The notes under the pieces were generated by a model. That model did no database searches, was not told the DNA's origin, and saw nothing but the letters and a program-made list of their open reading frames with translations. Both the position numbers and the translations under genes were made by a program. From positions 1 to 64,000 of the forward strand of contig NZ_JBCITM010000016.1 in NCBI RefSeq assembly GCF_039414295.1: a stretch of DNA of 64,000 nt. The letters run 5' to 3'. The stretch comes from Anoxynatronum sibiricum. Its GTDB lineage: Bacteria > Bacillota > Clostridia > Peptostreptococcales > Tindalliaceae. Position 1 is the stretch's first letter. Each line of letters opens with the position of its first letter. Below are positions 49,311 to 58,130 of this stretch, one piece after another.

Positions 49311-49341
49311 CAGGTACTCTATCCGATTGAGCTAATGCCGC
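49265..49341 (-). tRNA. tRNA-Arg (TCG)
   Basis: 77 bases including an encoded CCA. Acceptor GCGGCAT/ATGCCGC, D-arm GCTCAATCGGATAGAG, anticodon loop CTTCGAA (anticodon TCG, reads CGA), T-arm GCAGGTTCGAGTCCTGC. It is the last gene of the operon and the integration site of the element. Confidence 0.95.
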
Positions 49342-49351
49342 ATAATAATAT

Positions 49352-49426
49352 TGGAGCGGAAGACGGGAATCGAACCCGCGACCCTCGCCTTGGCAAGGCG
49401 ATGCTCTACCGCTGAGCCACTTCCGC
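49352..49426 (-). tRNA. tRNA-Gly (GCC)
   Basis: 75 bases with encoded CCA. Acceptor GCGGAAG/CTTCCGC, anticodon loop TTGCCAA (anticodon GCC), T-arm GCGGGTTCGATTCCCGT. Confidence 0.95.
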
Positions 49427-49456
49427 ATATTGGCGGGACAAACTGCCCGCCGGTTT

Positions 49457-49532
49457 TGGCTGGGATAGCAGGACTCGAACCTGCGCATGACGGAGTCAAA
49501 GTCCGCTGCCTTACCGACTTGGCTATATCCCA
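49457..49532 (-). tRNA. tRNA-Gln (TTG)
   Basis: 76 bases with encoded CCA. Acceptor TGGGATA/TATCCCA, anticodon loop CTTTGAC (anticodon TTG), T-arm GCAGGTTCGAGTCCTGC. Confidence 0.94.
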
Positions 49533-49536
49533 ATGG

Positions 49537-49612
49537 TGGGGTGGATGATGGGATTCGAACCCACGAATACAGGAGCCACAATCCTGCGTCTTAACCACTT
49601 GACTACACCCAC
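49537..49612 (-). tRNA. tRNA-His (GTG)
   Basis: 76 bases with encoded CCA. Acceptor GTGGGTG/CATCCAC with discriminator C, as expected for tRNA-His; anticodon loop TTGTGGC (anticodon GTG). Confidence 0.94.
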
Positions 49613-49676
49613 CACGCGTTGGTGTCCTTCACTGTCAAACTGGCTCGACAGCTGGATGATATAAGCTTGAATAAAA

Positions 49677-49750
49677 TGGAGCGGGCGAAGGGAATCGAAC
49701 CCTCACGGTCAGCTTGGAAGGCTGAAGTTCTACCATTGAACTACGCCCGC
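49677..49750 (-). tRNA. tRNA-Gly (TCC)
   Basis: 74 bases with encoded CCA. Acceptor GCGGGCG/CGCCCGC, anticodon loop CTTCCAA (anticodon TCC). First gene of the tRNA operon. Confidence 0.95.
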
Positions 49751-49781
49751 AATGTGGATACTTCGTTTTGTCACATCTACT

Positions 49782-49810
49782 AATTTACCATCGATTGCCT
49801 CTATTGTCAA
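49782..49810 (-). promoter_or_regulatory. tRNA operon promoter
   Basis: On the minus strand TTGACA (perfect -35), 17 bp, TAAATT, ending 31 bases before the tRNA-Gly(TCC) 5' end. Strong fit to a housekeeping sigma promoter. Confidence 0.8.
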
Positions 49811-49818
49811 GCACAAAA

Positions 49819-50328
49819 TTACTGAAATTGAAGCGGCTGATATGCCACTGGCTGGGCGGTTTTCAAACTCAGCAATGTAAATGCTGATTCAGTACCCGTC
49901 TCCAGTATTCCACAGGTGCAACCGTGTTCACTGCGCGGTCGTGAGGTGCTGCCAGGATTGATGATGATCAGCCCCTGCTGCAGTACCAGCGGAACGTGGG
50001 TATGGCCAAAAATCACCACATCTGCCTTCTTTTCAAGCCCGAAATAGTACAAACTGGTGAGGCTGTGCTGCACCCGCTGAATATGACCATGGCATAGCAG
50101 GATGTTCAGGTGGTCAATCTTCAACAGCCGGTGATCTGGTCCGGCTGTTACCGGGTCACCATTGCCAATGACGGCTTCGATCTGCTGATGAGTCTGGGTT
50201 GACAGCCACTGGGAATCCTGGTAAAGATCGCCCGCGTGGAGAATGCAGTCTGTGTCTCGGAGCAGCTCGAGTGCCTGTAGTATACTGTGAGAATCGCCGT
50301 GGGTATCACTAATGAGTCCAATCTTCAT
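49819..50328 (-). CDS. YfcE/MJ0936-type metallophosphodiesterase
   Basis: A 169-residue calcineurin-like phosphoesterase. Metal motifs are D-x-H in LISDTHGD, HAGD, GNGD, CHGH and FGHTH, the full set for a two-metal centre. Such proteins hydrolyse phosphodiesters; the physiological substrate is often unknown. Follows rdgB by 18 bp in the usual rph-rdgB-yfcE order. GGGAGG lies 11 bases upstream of the ATG. Confidence 0.93.
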   Translation of the reverse strand: MKIGLISDTHGDSHSILQALELLRDTDCILHAGDLYQDSQWLSTQTHQQIEAVIGNGDPVTAGPDHRLLKIDHLNILLCHGHIQRVQHSLTSLYYFGLEKKADVVIFGHTHVPLVLQQGLIIINPGSTSRPRSEHGCTCGILETGTESAFTLLSLKTAQPVAYQPLQFQ

Positions 50329-50346
50329 GATGTCAGCCTCCCAGGT

Positions 50347-50961
50347 TCAGGGTGTTTCTGCCAGCAGCGACACCAGTTTTTCTTTCATGGCTTCAATGGC
50401 CTTGCCCCGGTGACTCATGCTGTTTTTGATCACTGGCCCCAGTTCTCCAAATGTCTGTTGATAAGCGGGTATGAGAAAAAGGGGATCATAGCCAAACCCA
50501 TGGGCGCCTATGGGCTCAAAATCGATATAGCCTTCAACCGTGCCCCGAACCACCAACTCCCGGCCGTCAGGAAAAACAGCTGCCAGTGCGCAGACAAAAC
50601 GCCCCTGTCGATTCTCCAGCGGAACATCTTTAAGGGCTTCCAGCAATTTTTCATTATTGGCTTCGTCGGTGGCACCTTCACCTGCATAGCGGGCGGAATA
50701 GACGCCAGGGGCACCGCCCAGGGCATCCACTTCAAGACCGGAATCATCGGCCAGGGCCAGCATGCCGGTTTCTGCCGTTACTGCCCGGGCCTTGATGAGA
50801 GCATTTTCTTCAAAGGTGGTGCCTGTTTCTTCGATCTCCATACCGGCCAGCCCCACCTCTTTCATGGTACGAACAGTGATGTGAAAGTCTGCCAGCATGG
50901 TGCCGATTTCTTCCAGCTTGTGGGGGTTTCCTGTGGCAATGACGGCTGTCAGGTGTTTCAT
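50347..50961 (-). CDS. rdgB: XTP/dITP pyrophosphatase (HAM1/RdgB family)
   Basis: A 204-residue house-cleaning nucleotide pyrophosphatase. It shows VIATGNPHKLEEI at the N-terminus, FEENALIKA, LADDSGLEVDALGGAPGVYS and GFGYDPLFL, then MSHRGKA. It removes inosine- and xanthosine-type nucleotides from the pool. Its ATG overlaps the rph stop as ATGA, so translation is coupled. Confidence 0.96.
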   Translation of the reverse strand: MKHLTAVIATGNPHKLEEIGTMLADFHITVRTMKEVGLAGMEIEETGTTFEENALIKARAVTAETGMLALADDSGLEVDALGGAPGVYSARYAGEGATDEANNEKLLEALKDVPLENRQGRFVCALAAVFPDGRELVVRGTVEGYIDFEPIGAHGFGYDPLFLIPAYQQTFGELGPVIKNSMSHRGKAIEAMKEKLVSLLAETP

Positions 50962-51719
50962 GCCTTTCCTCCACCCTGGGAAGCAATGAGTTTTTCCCGG
51001 TAAATTTCGTTGACCGTTTCTTTCTGTGCTTCAATGAGGGCCGTGATGCCTTCCCGCGCCAGGGCAATCATGGTGTTCATTTCTTCAAGACTGAAAGTGG
51101 CTTCTTCGCCAGAACCCTGAATTTCCACCACTTGTTCATGCTCGGTCATCACCATGTTCATATCGACTGAAGCGCCGGAATCTTCTTCATAGCACAGGTC
51201 AAGGAGGGGAACCCCTTCCACGATCCCCACACTGACAGCTGCCAGGTAGTGGGTCACAGGAATTTCTTTGATTTGCCTGGCGTCACGCAATTTAATCAGC
51301 GCTTCCATTAATGCCACGAAAGCGCCGGTGATGGAAGCGGTGCGGGTACCGCCATCAGCCTGAATCACGTCACAGTCGATCCAGATGGTGCGTTCACCCA
51401 GCTGGCTGAGGTCTACCACTGAACGGAGGGCACGACCAATGAGACGCTGGATTTCCTGGGTGCGGCCCTCCACTTTGCCACGAGTGGATTCTCTTATTTT
51501 TCGGGTATGGGTGGCACTGGGAAGCATGGCGTATTCGGCGGTAATCCAGCCTTTGCCGCTGCCCTTGAGAAAGGAGGGCACTTTTTCTTCCACAAAAGCT
51601 GTGCAGATGACTTTTGTATTGCCCATTTCTGTCAGTACTGAACCCATGGCGTGGGAGGTAAAGTTGCGGGTAAAGGTGACCGGCCGCAGTTGATTCTCTT
51701 TTCTTCCGTCTATTCGCAT
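50958..51719 (-). CDS. rph: Ribonuclease PH
   Basis: A 253-residue phosphorolytic 3'-5' exoribonuclease that trims the CCA end of tRNA precursors. Family signatures: MRIDGRKENQLRPV, GKGWITAEYAMLPSATHTR and GRTQEIQRLIGRALRSVVDL with the phosphate-binding Arg, plus IDCDVIQADGGTRTASITGA and DLCYEEDSGASVDMN. About 15 residues longer at the C-terminus than the E. coli protein. It lies just upstream of the tRNA operon's strand neighbourhood, though separated from it by rdgB and yfcE. Confidence 0.96.
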   Translation of the reverse strand: MRIDGRKENQLRPVTFTRNFTSHAMGSVLTEMGNTKVICTAFVEEKVPSFLKGSGKGWITAEYAMLPSATHTRKIRESTRGKVEGRTQEIQRLIGRALRSVVDLSQLGERTIWIDCDVIQADGGTRTASITGAFVALMEALIKLRDARQIKEIPVTHYLAAVSVGIVEGVPLLDLCYEEDSGASVDMNMVMTEHEQVVEIQGSGEEATFSLEEMNTMIALAREGITALIEAQKETVNEIYREKLIASQGGGKA

Positions 51720-51759
51720 CTATGTCGCCTCGTTTCTATTTGATGGGATTTGTGTTGGA

Positions 51760-52281
51760 TTATTTGCGTTTCAGGCGGCTGAAAAATCCGCCTCTGATGG
51801 CTCGGGTGTCCATCACGGTGACAAAGGCCTTTTGATCGTGTTCGTCCAGCAGCTGGTTCAGTCGGCCCAGCTGTTTTCGCTGGATGGTGACATTGAGCAA
51901 GTGATTGACACCGCTGCGGCCATAGCCTTCCACAACGGTAACCCCATAGCCTTCATCCCGCAGGATGGTCACCAGTTCTTCTGCTTTTTTATAGCTGATC
52001 ACCTGGACCACCAAACTGCCCAAAGCCATTTTTTCTTCAATCATGATACCCACGTAGTTTCCGGTGGCAAAGCCGGAGGCGTACATAATAACGTTAATAG
52101 GATCATCCAGATTGCTGAGTACCGATCCCACTGCCAGAATCCAAATACTGACTTCAAAAAAACCGATAACTGCCGCGTGGATCCGCTTTCCCTTCACCAC
52201 CATGATCATGCGAATGGTGGCCAGGCTCACGTCAGATACTTTTGCCATAAAGATTAACAGATAGCCGATAAGGCCTTCCAC
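51760..52281 (-). CDS. UPF0316 / DUF2179 membrane protein
   Basis: A 173-residue protein with three N-terminal membrane segments (LIGYLLIFMAKVSDVSLATI, VIGFFEVSIWILAVGSVLS) and a C-terminal DUF2179 domain (EGYGVTVVEGYGRSGV, LNVTIQRKQ), a pairing typical of UPF0316. Start is set at GTG 52281, with AAGGAG seven bases upstream; the longer frame would run through a terminator hairpin at 52312-52341. The function is not established. Related DUF2179 domains may bind a nucleotide. Confidence 0.85.
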   Translation of the reverse strand: MEGLIGYLLIFMAKVSDVSLATIRMIMVVKGKRIHAAVIGFFEVSIWILAVGSVLSNLDDPINVIMYASGFATGNYVGIMIEEKMALGSLVVQVISYKKAEELVTILRDEGYGVTVVEGYGRSGVNHLLNVTIQRKQLGRLNQLLDEHDQKAFVTVMDTRAIRGGFFSRLKRK

Positions 52282-52311
52282 AATAATTCTCCTTCCAGTT
52301 TCCAAAAGGAA

Positions 52312-52341
52312 CCAGACCACAGGGTGCTATGGTCTGGTTGA
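52312..52341 (-). terminator. Hairpin between amidase and UPF0316 genes
   Basis: AACCAGACCA pairs perfectly with TGGTCTGGTT over a 10-base loop. It ends the amidase transcript and argues for the shorter UPF0316 start. Confidence 0.75.
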
Positions 52342-54552
52342 TAAATGGGTCAAGCTTGCTTCGAAATATCGAATGGTGGAGTTCAAAATTCCCTGAGCCG
52401 CCAATCGGCGGTACTCGCTGGTGGCCAGCAGTCGTTCTTCGTCGGGGTTGGTGAGGAAGCCGATTTCTATAATGATGGCCGGCATTTTGGTTTCCCGCAG
52501 CACCACCAGTTTGTCACGGGCATTGATCCGGTGACTGGCGGCTCCGAGAGTACGCACCATTTCATCCTGGAATATTTCTGCCAGATACTTATTGTTGCGG
52601 AAATCCATGGGGTTTTCTTCGCTGGGATAGTAGAGAGTCTCCACACCCTTAATATCTGTGCGTCCGGCAGCGTTGGCATGTATGCTGATAAACAGGTCTG
52701 CTCCCAGCTGATTGGCCACTCCGGCCCGGTCCTGCAAGCCCACATAGGTGTCCCCGGTGCGGGTCATGTACACGCGGAAACCGGCTGCTTCCAGCATTCT
52801 TCTGGCTTCCAGTGCAACTTCAAGATTGACATCTTTTTCATTCATTTTCAGGTTGGGTGAACTGGCTCCCGGGTCACTGCCTCCGTGTCCTGCATCAATC
52901 ACGATCAGCTTTTCCCTGTATTTCAGGTCTCTGTTGGTAAACTGAAGAATCAGATCCTGCACATTTGACAGGGTGCCTGTTGCCACTTCCACACCAGGTT
53001 TAACGTGAATGTTGGCCACCAGATTGCGACCGTCATCGCTGGTGGTCATTTGGATAAACTCCAGCATCACATCATCCACATCCAGCAGTTCAAAGGGAAT
53101 GTCCATGTTGTCTGCCGGCATGGTTACTTTGATGAGTTCGCCGCCCACTTCTTTTGCCACCTGGTAATCCGTTCGTCCCTGACCGAAGAAAGTGAGGCGG
53201 GAGGTGGTCCAGCCAGTTTCTTCATAACGATAGCCGGTTTCCGGTTCGCCCTCCATGTGTATAATCAACTGACCGTTTCGCTGCTGCACATAAAGGTCTT
53301 CGGCACTCACTTGTTTATTCAGGTCAACCACAATGCGCACCATCATTTCTGAAAGACTTCTGTTATCATCGGGATCAACTCCACTGACCCGGATACTGTT
53401 GATAACCCTCCCCCCGATGGTGCGGTCGGCAATGGGTCTTCCCGGGTTCAGGATGGACTCCTTCACAAACACCTCCAGACGACGGGAACCGTCCATTTGC
53501 AGGTGGTAATTTTCCAGATGACTGCCCTCAATCACCAACACGTCTTTTGTGTTGAACTGTTCAAAACGCACATCATCCACATAGTTGACCAGCCGAATCA
53601 CCATTTCGCCGGCGGCTTCGTCATAAGACATGTGATAGCCGGTGGAATCTGTCAGGTCCAGCACCACCCGCACCACATGGGGATCGATTTCAAACTGGGA
53701 TGAACGGACTGTCGACAAATAGCTGTTGCTGGGAGCCGTCACCCGAACGGTTTTGTCATCTCTGACTTTAGCCGGATCATCCATAAGAAGCTGGGTATTG
53801 TTCAAATCGAAAATGAGCCGGTGGGGCTCTGTCAGCCGGGCTGTGGCGTAGTCCACCTTTCTGTCGGTTTTAAGCCGAATTACCGGTACATCGCCTTCCA
53901 GGGTGACGTTGATGTCTTTCAGAGTTCCTTCAATCATGGTTCCACTGGAATCCAGAGGTTCGCCATAATGGCCCGTGCTGTTGTCCGGCTGCCCTTCAGG
54001 CTGTTCCTGTGAAGGTGCTTCTGGTGCCGGTGTGTTCACTTCTTCAGGTTCAGGAGTGGTGATTTTCACAGTGCGGGTGGCTTCATCCCAGCCCACTTCC
54101 AACCCCAGTTCCTGGCCAACAAAAGCAACGGGTACCATGGTGCGTCCCCGATTTTGATAGGTGACGATTTTGGCGGGCACCTGGCTGGGGAGAATTTTAT
54201 CTTCACCATTCACCTTCACCACAGCACTGTTAATGGTGAGTACAATGGTGGTATCGTCTTTTTCGATGGTGACCTGCTGGGTGTCACCATTCCAATTCAC
54301 CGTTGCACCTGCATAGCTGGCAATGGCTGCTACAGGCACCAGGGTACGGTATTGTTCCTGGTACTGAAACAGCACCGGCGGTACGTCGGAAGCCAGGTAC
54401 TGGTTATCCAGCGTCAGGTTGACGGTGTACAAGTTGACTTTGCGTTCATCCACTTCTGCGGCAATTTGAGGCTCGTCTCCCCATGCAGCAGCAGGAATAA
54501 CCGACAACAAGAGCAAAAAGACCATCAACACCATAAGCATTCGTTTCATCAT
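52327..54552 (-). CDS. N-acetylmuramoyl-L-alanine amidase with stalk and AMIN domains
   Basis: A 741-residue exported cell-wall hydrolase. The signal peptide is MMKRMLMVLMVFLLLLSVIP plus AAAWG. Residues 40-165 hold two copper-amine-oxidase-N-like stalk repeats (RTLVPVAAIASYAGATVNW, RTMVPVAFVGQELGLEVGW). A Pro/Glu-rich linker leads into AMIN-type beta domains (about 205-520). The C-terminus (about 550-735) is amidase_3: VIDAGHGGSDPGA, the metal Glu in NEKDVNLEVA, FISIHANAA, and catalytic Glu in IIIEIGFLTN. It cleaves the stem peptide from glycan strands in cell separation. The gene stands alone between terminators. Confidence 0.93.
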   Translation of the reverse strand: MMKRMLMVLMVFLLLLSVIPAAAWGDEPQIAAEVDERKVNLYTVNLTLDNQYLASDVPPVLFQYQEQYRTLVPVAAIASYAGATVNWNGDTQQVTIEKDDTTIVLTINSAVVKVNGEDKILPSQVPAKIVTYQNRGRTMVPVAFVGQELGLEVGWDEATRTVKITTPEPEEVNTPAPEAPSQEQPEGQPDNSTGHYGEPLDSSGTMIEGTLKDINVTLEGDVPVIRLKTDRKVDYATARLTEPHRLIFDLNNTQLLMDDPAKVRDDKTVRVTAPSNSYLSTVRSSQFEIDPHVVRVVLDLTDSTGYHMSYDEAAGEMVIRLVNYVDDVRFEQFNTKDVLVIEGSHLENYHLQMDGSRRLEVFVKESILNPGRPIADRTIGGRVINSIRVSGVDPDDNRSLSEMMVRIVVDLNKQVSAEDLYVQQRNGQLIIHMEGEPETGYRYEETGWTTSRLTFFGQGRTDYQVAKEVGGELIKVTMPADNMDIPFELLDVDDVMLEFIQMTTSDDGRNLVANIHVKPGVEVATGTLSNVQDLILQFTNRDLKYREKLIVIDAGHGGSDPGASSPNLKMNEKDVNLEVALEARRMLEAAGFRVYMTRTGDTYVGLQDRAGVANQLGADLFISIHANAAGRTDIKGVETLYYPSEENPMDFRNNKYLAEIFQDEMVRTLGAASHRINARDKLVVLRETKMPAIIIEIGFLTNPDEERLLATSEYRRLAAQGILNSTIRYFEASLTHLSTRP

Positions 54553-54690
54553 TAAAAAGCCTCCCGGCGTGTTTTTTGAATATGATTCTCAATGTTGTTC
54601 TGTGTATCATTTCCTTTATAACACTCTTGACCGGGAGCGTCAACGGATTTAGGAAAGCTGTAAAGAAGCTGTAACCTCATTGGCGGTTCA

Positions 54691-55677
54691 TCAGACCAGT
54701 GCCCGGTAGAGTTCATCCACATCTGGCGGGTTCATGGGCAGTGTTTTGCCATCTTTCACCAGCACTCGATCACCCTGGGTGACGGTTCCCAGTGTCGCCC
54801 AGGGAATGTCTGCTTTCGACAGGGCCTCTTCCATGGCTTTCTGTCGCTGGGGAGGTACTGTTAACACCATGACGCCACTGGAGATCAGTCTGTAGGGATC
54901 GATCTGAAACACTTGGCAGACAGCCCTGGTTTCCGGCAACACGGGAATGTTGTCCAGCTCAATTTGAATCCCCTTTCCCGAAGCTTCTGCCAGTTCCCAT
55001 AGCGCTCCCAGCACACCGCCTTCGGTGGCATCGTGCATGCTGTTGGCACCCACTCTTCCGGCGATCATTCCCTCAGGCACCACGCTGATCTGGTATTTTA
55101 GTGACTTGGCCCTCTCCAGGGTTTCCAGCGAAATGTGCTGTTTCAATTTGTCTTCAAAATCGTGTGCCAGAATGGCGGTGCCTTCCAGCCCGGCAGATTT
55201 GGTCATGAAGACTACATCGCCTTCCTGTGCACCGGCGGTGGTGACCATGGCATCACGACTGTGTTTGCCAAGGGCCACAGTGCTGATGAGCACCCGGTTC
55301 ACCACGTCGGTGATTTCTGTATGGCCTCCCATGATTTCCACATTGATGCGCTTGGCTGCTCCGGCGGCATCTTCCATGATTTGGGAAAGGTCTTCAGCGG
55401 TGGTGCCCTCCGGCGCCAGCACTGTCATCATGACTGCCACCGGTTCAGCTCCATTGGAGGCAATATCATTGCAGGCAATGTCGATGGCCAGACTGCCAAT
55501 TTCAGCCACGGCTCCGGTGATGGGATCGGTACTGATGACGCACAGGTCATCACCAAAATCCAGGACGGCACAGTCTTCACCCACGGCTGACCCCACCAGC
55601 ACTTCTTCACGGCGGGTGGTGATGCGGCCAATGATCAGTTTTTTTAATATGTCCACTGGTACTTTGCCAATTTTCAT
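54691..55677 (-). CDS. AIR-synthase-related / HypE-like protein
   Basis: A 328-residue protein of the PurM/HypE/SelD fold. The N-terminal half has SAVGEDCAVLDFGD and the phosphate-site-like Asp in ISTDPITG, CNDIASNGAEPVAVM, and EIMGGHTEIT, with a C-terminal GGVLGALWELAEASGKG. These are the usual features of HypE-like and 'AIR synthase-related' proteins that bind ATP. HypE's terminal Cys is missing (it ends YRALV), so it is not a hydrogenase HypE in the strict sense. It overlaps the upstream gene as ATGA and has no hyp genes nearby. Role unknown. Confidence 0.85.
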   Translation of the reverse strand: MKIGKVPVDILKKLIIGRITTRREEVLVGSAVGEDCAVLDFGDDLCVISTDPITGAVAEIGSLAIDIACNDIASNGAEPVAVMMTVLAPEGTTAEDLSQIMEDAAGAAKRINVEIMGGHTEITDVVNRVLISTVALGKHSRDAMVTTAGAQEGDVVFMTKSAGLEGTAILAHDFEDKLKQHISLETLERAKSLKYQISVVPEGMIAGRVGANSMHDATEGGVLGALWELAEASGKGIQIELDNIPVLPETRAVCQVFQIDPYRLISSGVMVLTVPPQRQKAMEEALSKADIPWATLGTVTQGDRVLVKDGKTLPMNPPDVDELYRALV

Positions 55678-56369
55678 GACATGGTTTCTCCTTTCCTCAG
55701 GCGTTTTTCCAGAATCCAGCCTGCCACTCCCAGCCCCAGCAGGGTTCCCATGGCCCAGAGGCCAATGGCAATGGCAGTGTTGATAAAAAAGGTTTCTGGC
55801 AGCAGTTGTATGAGCACATGACGCGTTGGATCAAGAATCCAGAGGTCATTGTCAAACAGCAGCAGGTGAAAATAGGTGAAGTACTTGGTAAAGTCCAGCC
55901 AGATGAGAAGCCCCAGCAAGATCATCAGATCCACGTTTGCCAGTCCGGTGAATAGAAGTGTTCGCAGCCAGTGACGCTTCCAGCGGGGATCTTTCAGGAT
56001 CATCCAGCAGGTAATCAGCAGGATCCCAGCCAGTGACAGACTGCGTAACAGCCGGGCCTGGTTAAACAGATCCAGCACATCTTCCATGTGTACCCGTTCC
56101 CGCTGATCATAAAGGGGCTGCAGCACGCCATCTTTCACGGCAGTCGTCTGAAAATCGTCTTTTTCACCTTTCAGATATCGGATAATTTCCTCTGCTGTAT
56201 GTGCCAGGTTTTCCTGATCCATTCCTGCCTGTGGAACCCAACCCTGTTTTTCAAACTGTGTCATGTAATGGTTCACATCGTAGGTGACCCATTCCAGGGC
56301 TGATACCCAGACGGTGATGGTGAGGCAGATGCCCATGATCACATATAGCAGTCTTTTCCCCCAGGTCAT
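55674..56369 (-). CDS. DUF1461 (TIGR01906-like) integral membrane protein
   Basis: About 231 residues. One N-terminal membrane helix, an extracytoplasmic segment with ENLAHTAEEIIRYLKGE and RERVHMEDVLDLF, then three or four C-terminal membrane helices. A FHLLLFDNDLWILDPTRHVL motif near residue 170 is a hallmark of the DUF1461 family. Start at 56369 follows GGAGGAAGG; the frame extends further upstream without a ribosome site. It overlaps the AIR-synthase-like gene. Function not known. Confidence 0.85.
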   Translation of the reverse strand: MTWGKRLLYVIMGICLTITVWVSALEWVTYDVNHYMTQFEKQGWVPQAGMDQENLAHTAEEIIRYLKGEKDDFQTTAVKDGVLQPLYDQRERVHMEDVLDLFNQARLLRSLSLAGILLITCWMILKDPRWKRHWLRTLLFTGLANVDLMILLGLLIWLDFTKYFTYFHLLLFDNDLWILDPTRHVLIQLLPETFFINTAIAIGLWAMGTLLGLGVAGWILEKRLRKGETMS

Positions 56370-56406
56370 GTTCCTTCCTCCTGTATCACTCATTTGTTGC
56401 CAAATA

Positions 56407-57336
56407 TCATTCACCTGCCAACGGCTTCTTCTCAATGGTTCGTACCAGCAAGGTCAGTACCCGGTTCACGGGCGTTTCTACGCCCAGCCGAAGACCTTCT
56501 GCCACGATGGCGCCGTTGATGACATCAATTTCTGTCCGGCTGCCCCGGGTAATGTCCTGAAGCATGGAAGATCGGTTTTCTGCCGTTTTTCGACAGACGC
56601 TTTTCACATAGGCCACCGGGTCTTCCTCTTTGACGGTAATGCCCTTCACCCGCGCCACTTCTCTGGCTTCCTGAACGGCTTTTTCCAATAATTCTTCTGT
56701 CTCGGCATATTGTAACAGCTCACCATTCTGAAGACCCGTGATGGCGGTGAGTGCGTTGATGCCAATATTCGCCATGAGTTTTCCCCAGATCAGTCCCATC
56801 ACATTGTCATCCACGATGGTTTCCAGACCCGCCTGTTGAAAGGCTGTGCAGATTTTTTCCAGACGGTTGTCTTGCCTGGGTACCAGGGGGCCTATCACCG
56901 TGGGGCCCTGACCTGCATGACGAATGGCACCCGGCCCCAGCAACGTGGATCCGTGGGCGGTTACGCCTGCGATCACTTTGTCTTCACCCACGGATTCGCT
57001 GATGGCCTCCGCATTTCCCAGCCCATTTTGAAGCGTCAATACCAGGGTATCCGCTCCGATGAGTGGCTGGGCATGCTGCACCGCCAGTCGGGTGGCCGTG
57101 GATTTGACGAAAACGATCACCAGATCACAGATGCCCACATCCATGGCACTGGTGGTGGCACGTATGGAAGTGATGCGGCGGTCGCCACTGACACCGCTGA
57201 TGCTGAGACCCTTTTGATTAATGACATCCACGTGCTCCTGCCATACGTCCACCAGAAATACCTGATTACCTACGTCTGACAGCAGTCCGCCGTAGAGACA
57301 TCCCATGGCACCCGCTCCAACCACTGCAATTTTCAT
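56407..57336 (-). CDS. panE: 2-dehydropantoate 2-reductase
   Basis: A 309-residue NADPH-dependent reductase of coenzyme A synthesis. N-terminus AVVGAGAMGCLYGGLL is the Rossmann loop; LTLQNGLGN, VTAHGSTL, the catalytic Lys in WGKLMANIGINALTA, and SSMLQDI with Glu in RTEIDVINGAIV are family motifs. Start at 57336 follows AAGGAG by nine bases. It lies 37 bp before the DUF1461 gene and follows a thiamine-type transporter. PanE homologues with other ketoacid substrates exist, so ketopantoate is likely but not proven. Confidence 0.88.
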   Translation of the reverse strand: MKIAVVGAGAMGCLYGGLLSDVGNQVFLVDVWQEHVDVINQKGLSISGVSGDRRITSIRATTSAMDVGICDLVIVFVKSTATRLAVQHAQPLIGADTLVLTLQNGLGNAEAISESVGEDKVIAGVTAHGSTLLGPGAIRHAGQGPTVIGPLVPRQDNRLEKICTAFQQAGLETIVDDNVMGLIWGKLMANIGINALTAITGLQNGELLQYAETEELLEKAVQEAREVARVKGITVKEEDPVAYVKSVCRKTAENRSSMLQDITRGSRTEIDVINGAIVAEGLRLGVETPVNRVLTLLVRTIEKKPLAGE

Positions 57337-57377
57337 CGATCCATTCTCCTTCCGATGGTGACACTGGTTCATTAGCG

Positions 57378-58130
57378 TTATACATCCCGTTGAAAACAGT
57401 CCAAAATGGTTTCTTTTAAAGCAATATACGTGGCATCGGTGAAAAGGTTCAGTTGCCGGGGGCGTTTCAGCGGAATTTCCACCACTTTTTTCACCACCGC
57501 CGGCCGGCGGGAAAGAACGTATACCCTGTCAGACAGCCATATGGATTCATCCACGTCGTGGGTAATGAGCAAAACAGACGCTTTCAGTTCCTGCACCACT
57601 TCCATGAGCCAGTGTTGCATGGATTGGCGTGTCATGGCATCCAGTCCACCGAAGGGTTCATCCAAGAGTAGAATGTCTTTTGAAAAAAGAAAGGTTCGCA
57701 ATAGTGCCGCCCGTTGCCGCATGCCGCCGGAAAGCTGGGCGGGATAGTAGTTTTCGAAGCCTGCCAGACCAAAAAGATGAAAATACTGTTGTGCCCGTTC
57801 CCGGGCTTCACCGGTGGAAACGCCTTGTAAAAATAACGGCAGGGCCGCATTGTCGAGGATGGACTTCCAGGGAAGGAGCAGGTCTTTTTGATGCATGAAG
57901 CTCACCCGCCCCGGGCGGCCGGTCACCGACTGCCCATCGATCAGCACTTCACCGGCATCGGGGGATGCCAGCCCTGCAATAATGGAAAAAAGTGTACTTT
58001 TGCCACATCCGCTGGGGCCCAGCACTGAAACAAACTGGCTTTCGGATAGTTCAAGAGAGATATTCTGAAGGGTTGGCAGGTTGGGAAACGCTTTTCTAAT
58101 CTGATTCACCTTCAGCTTCGTTTCTTTCAT
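57378..58130 (-). CDS. Nitrate/sulfonate/thiamine-precursor-type ABC ATPase
   Basis: A 250-residue ATPase: Walker A GPSGCGKST, Q-loop FMHQKDLLLPW, signature LSGGMRQRAALLRTF, Walker B ILLLDEPFGGLD, switch ITHDVDES. It fits the SsuB/TauB/ThiZ group. The neighbouring permease and MTH1187-type thiamine-binding protein point to thiamine precursor uptake. Its start overlaps the permease stop (ATGA). Confidence 0.88.
   Translation of the reverse strand: MKETKLKVNQIRKAFPNLPTLQNISLELSESQFVSVLGPSGCGKSTLFSIIAGLASPDAGEVLIDGQSVTGRPGRVSFMHQKDLLLPWKSILDNAALPLFLQGVSTGEARERAQQYFHLFGLAGFENYYPAQLSGGMRQRAALLRTFLFSKDILLLDEPFGGLDAMTRQSMQHWLMEVVQELKASVLLITHDVDESIWLSDRVYVLSRRPAVVKKVVEIPLKRPRQLNLFTDATYIALKETILDCFQRDV

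Noticed and set aside
49098..49598. Open frames across the tRNA cluster encoding repeated SGRASPCQG-like text
   Set aside because: They are antisense to tRNA genes; the apparent similarity among them is that of tRNA T-arms.
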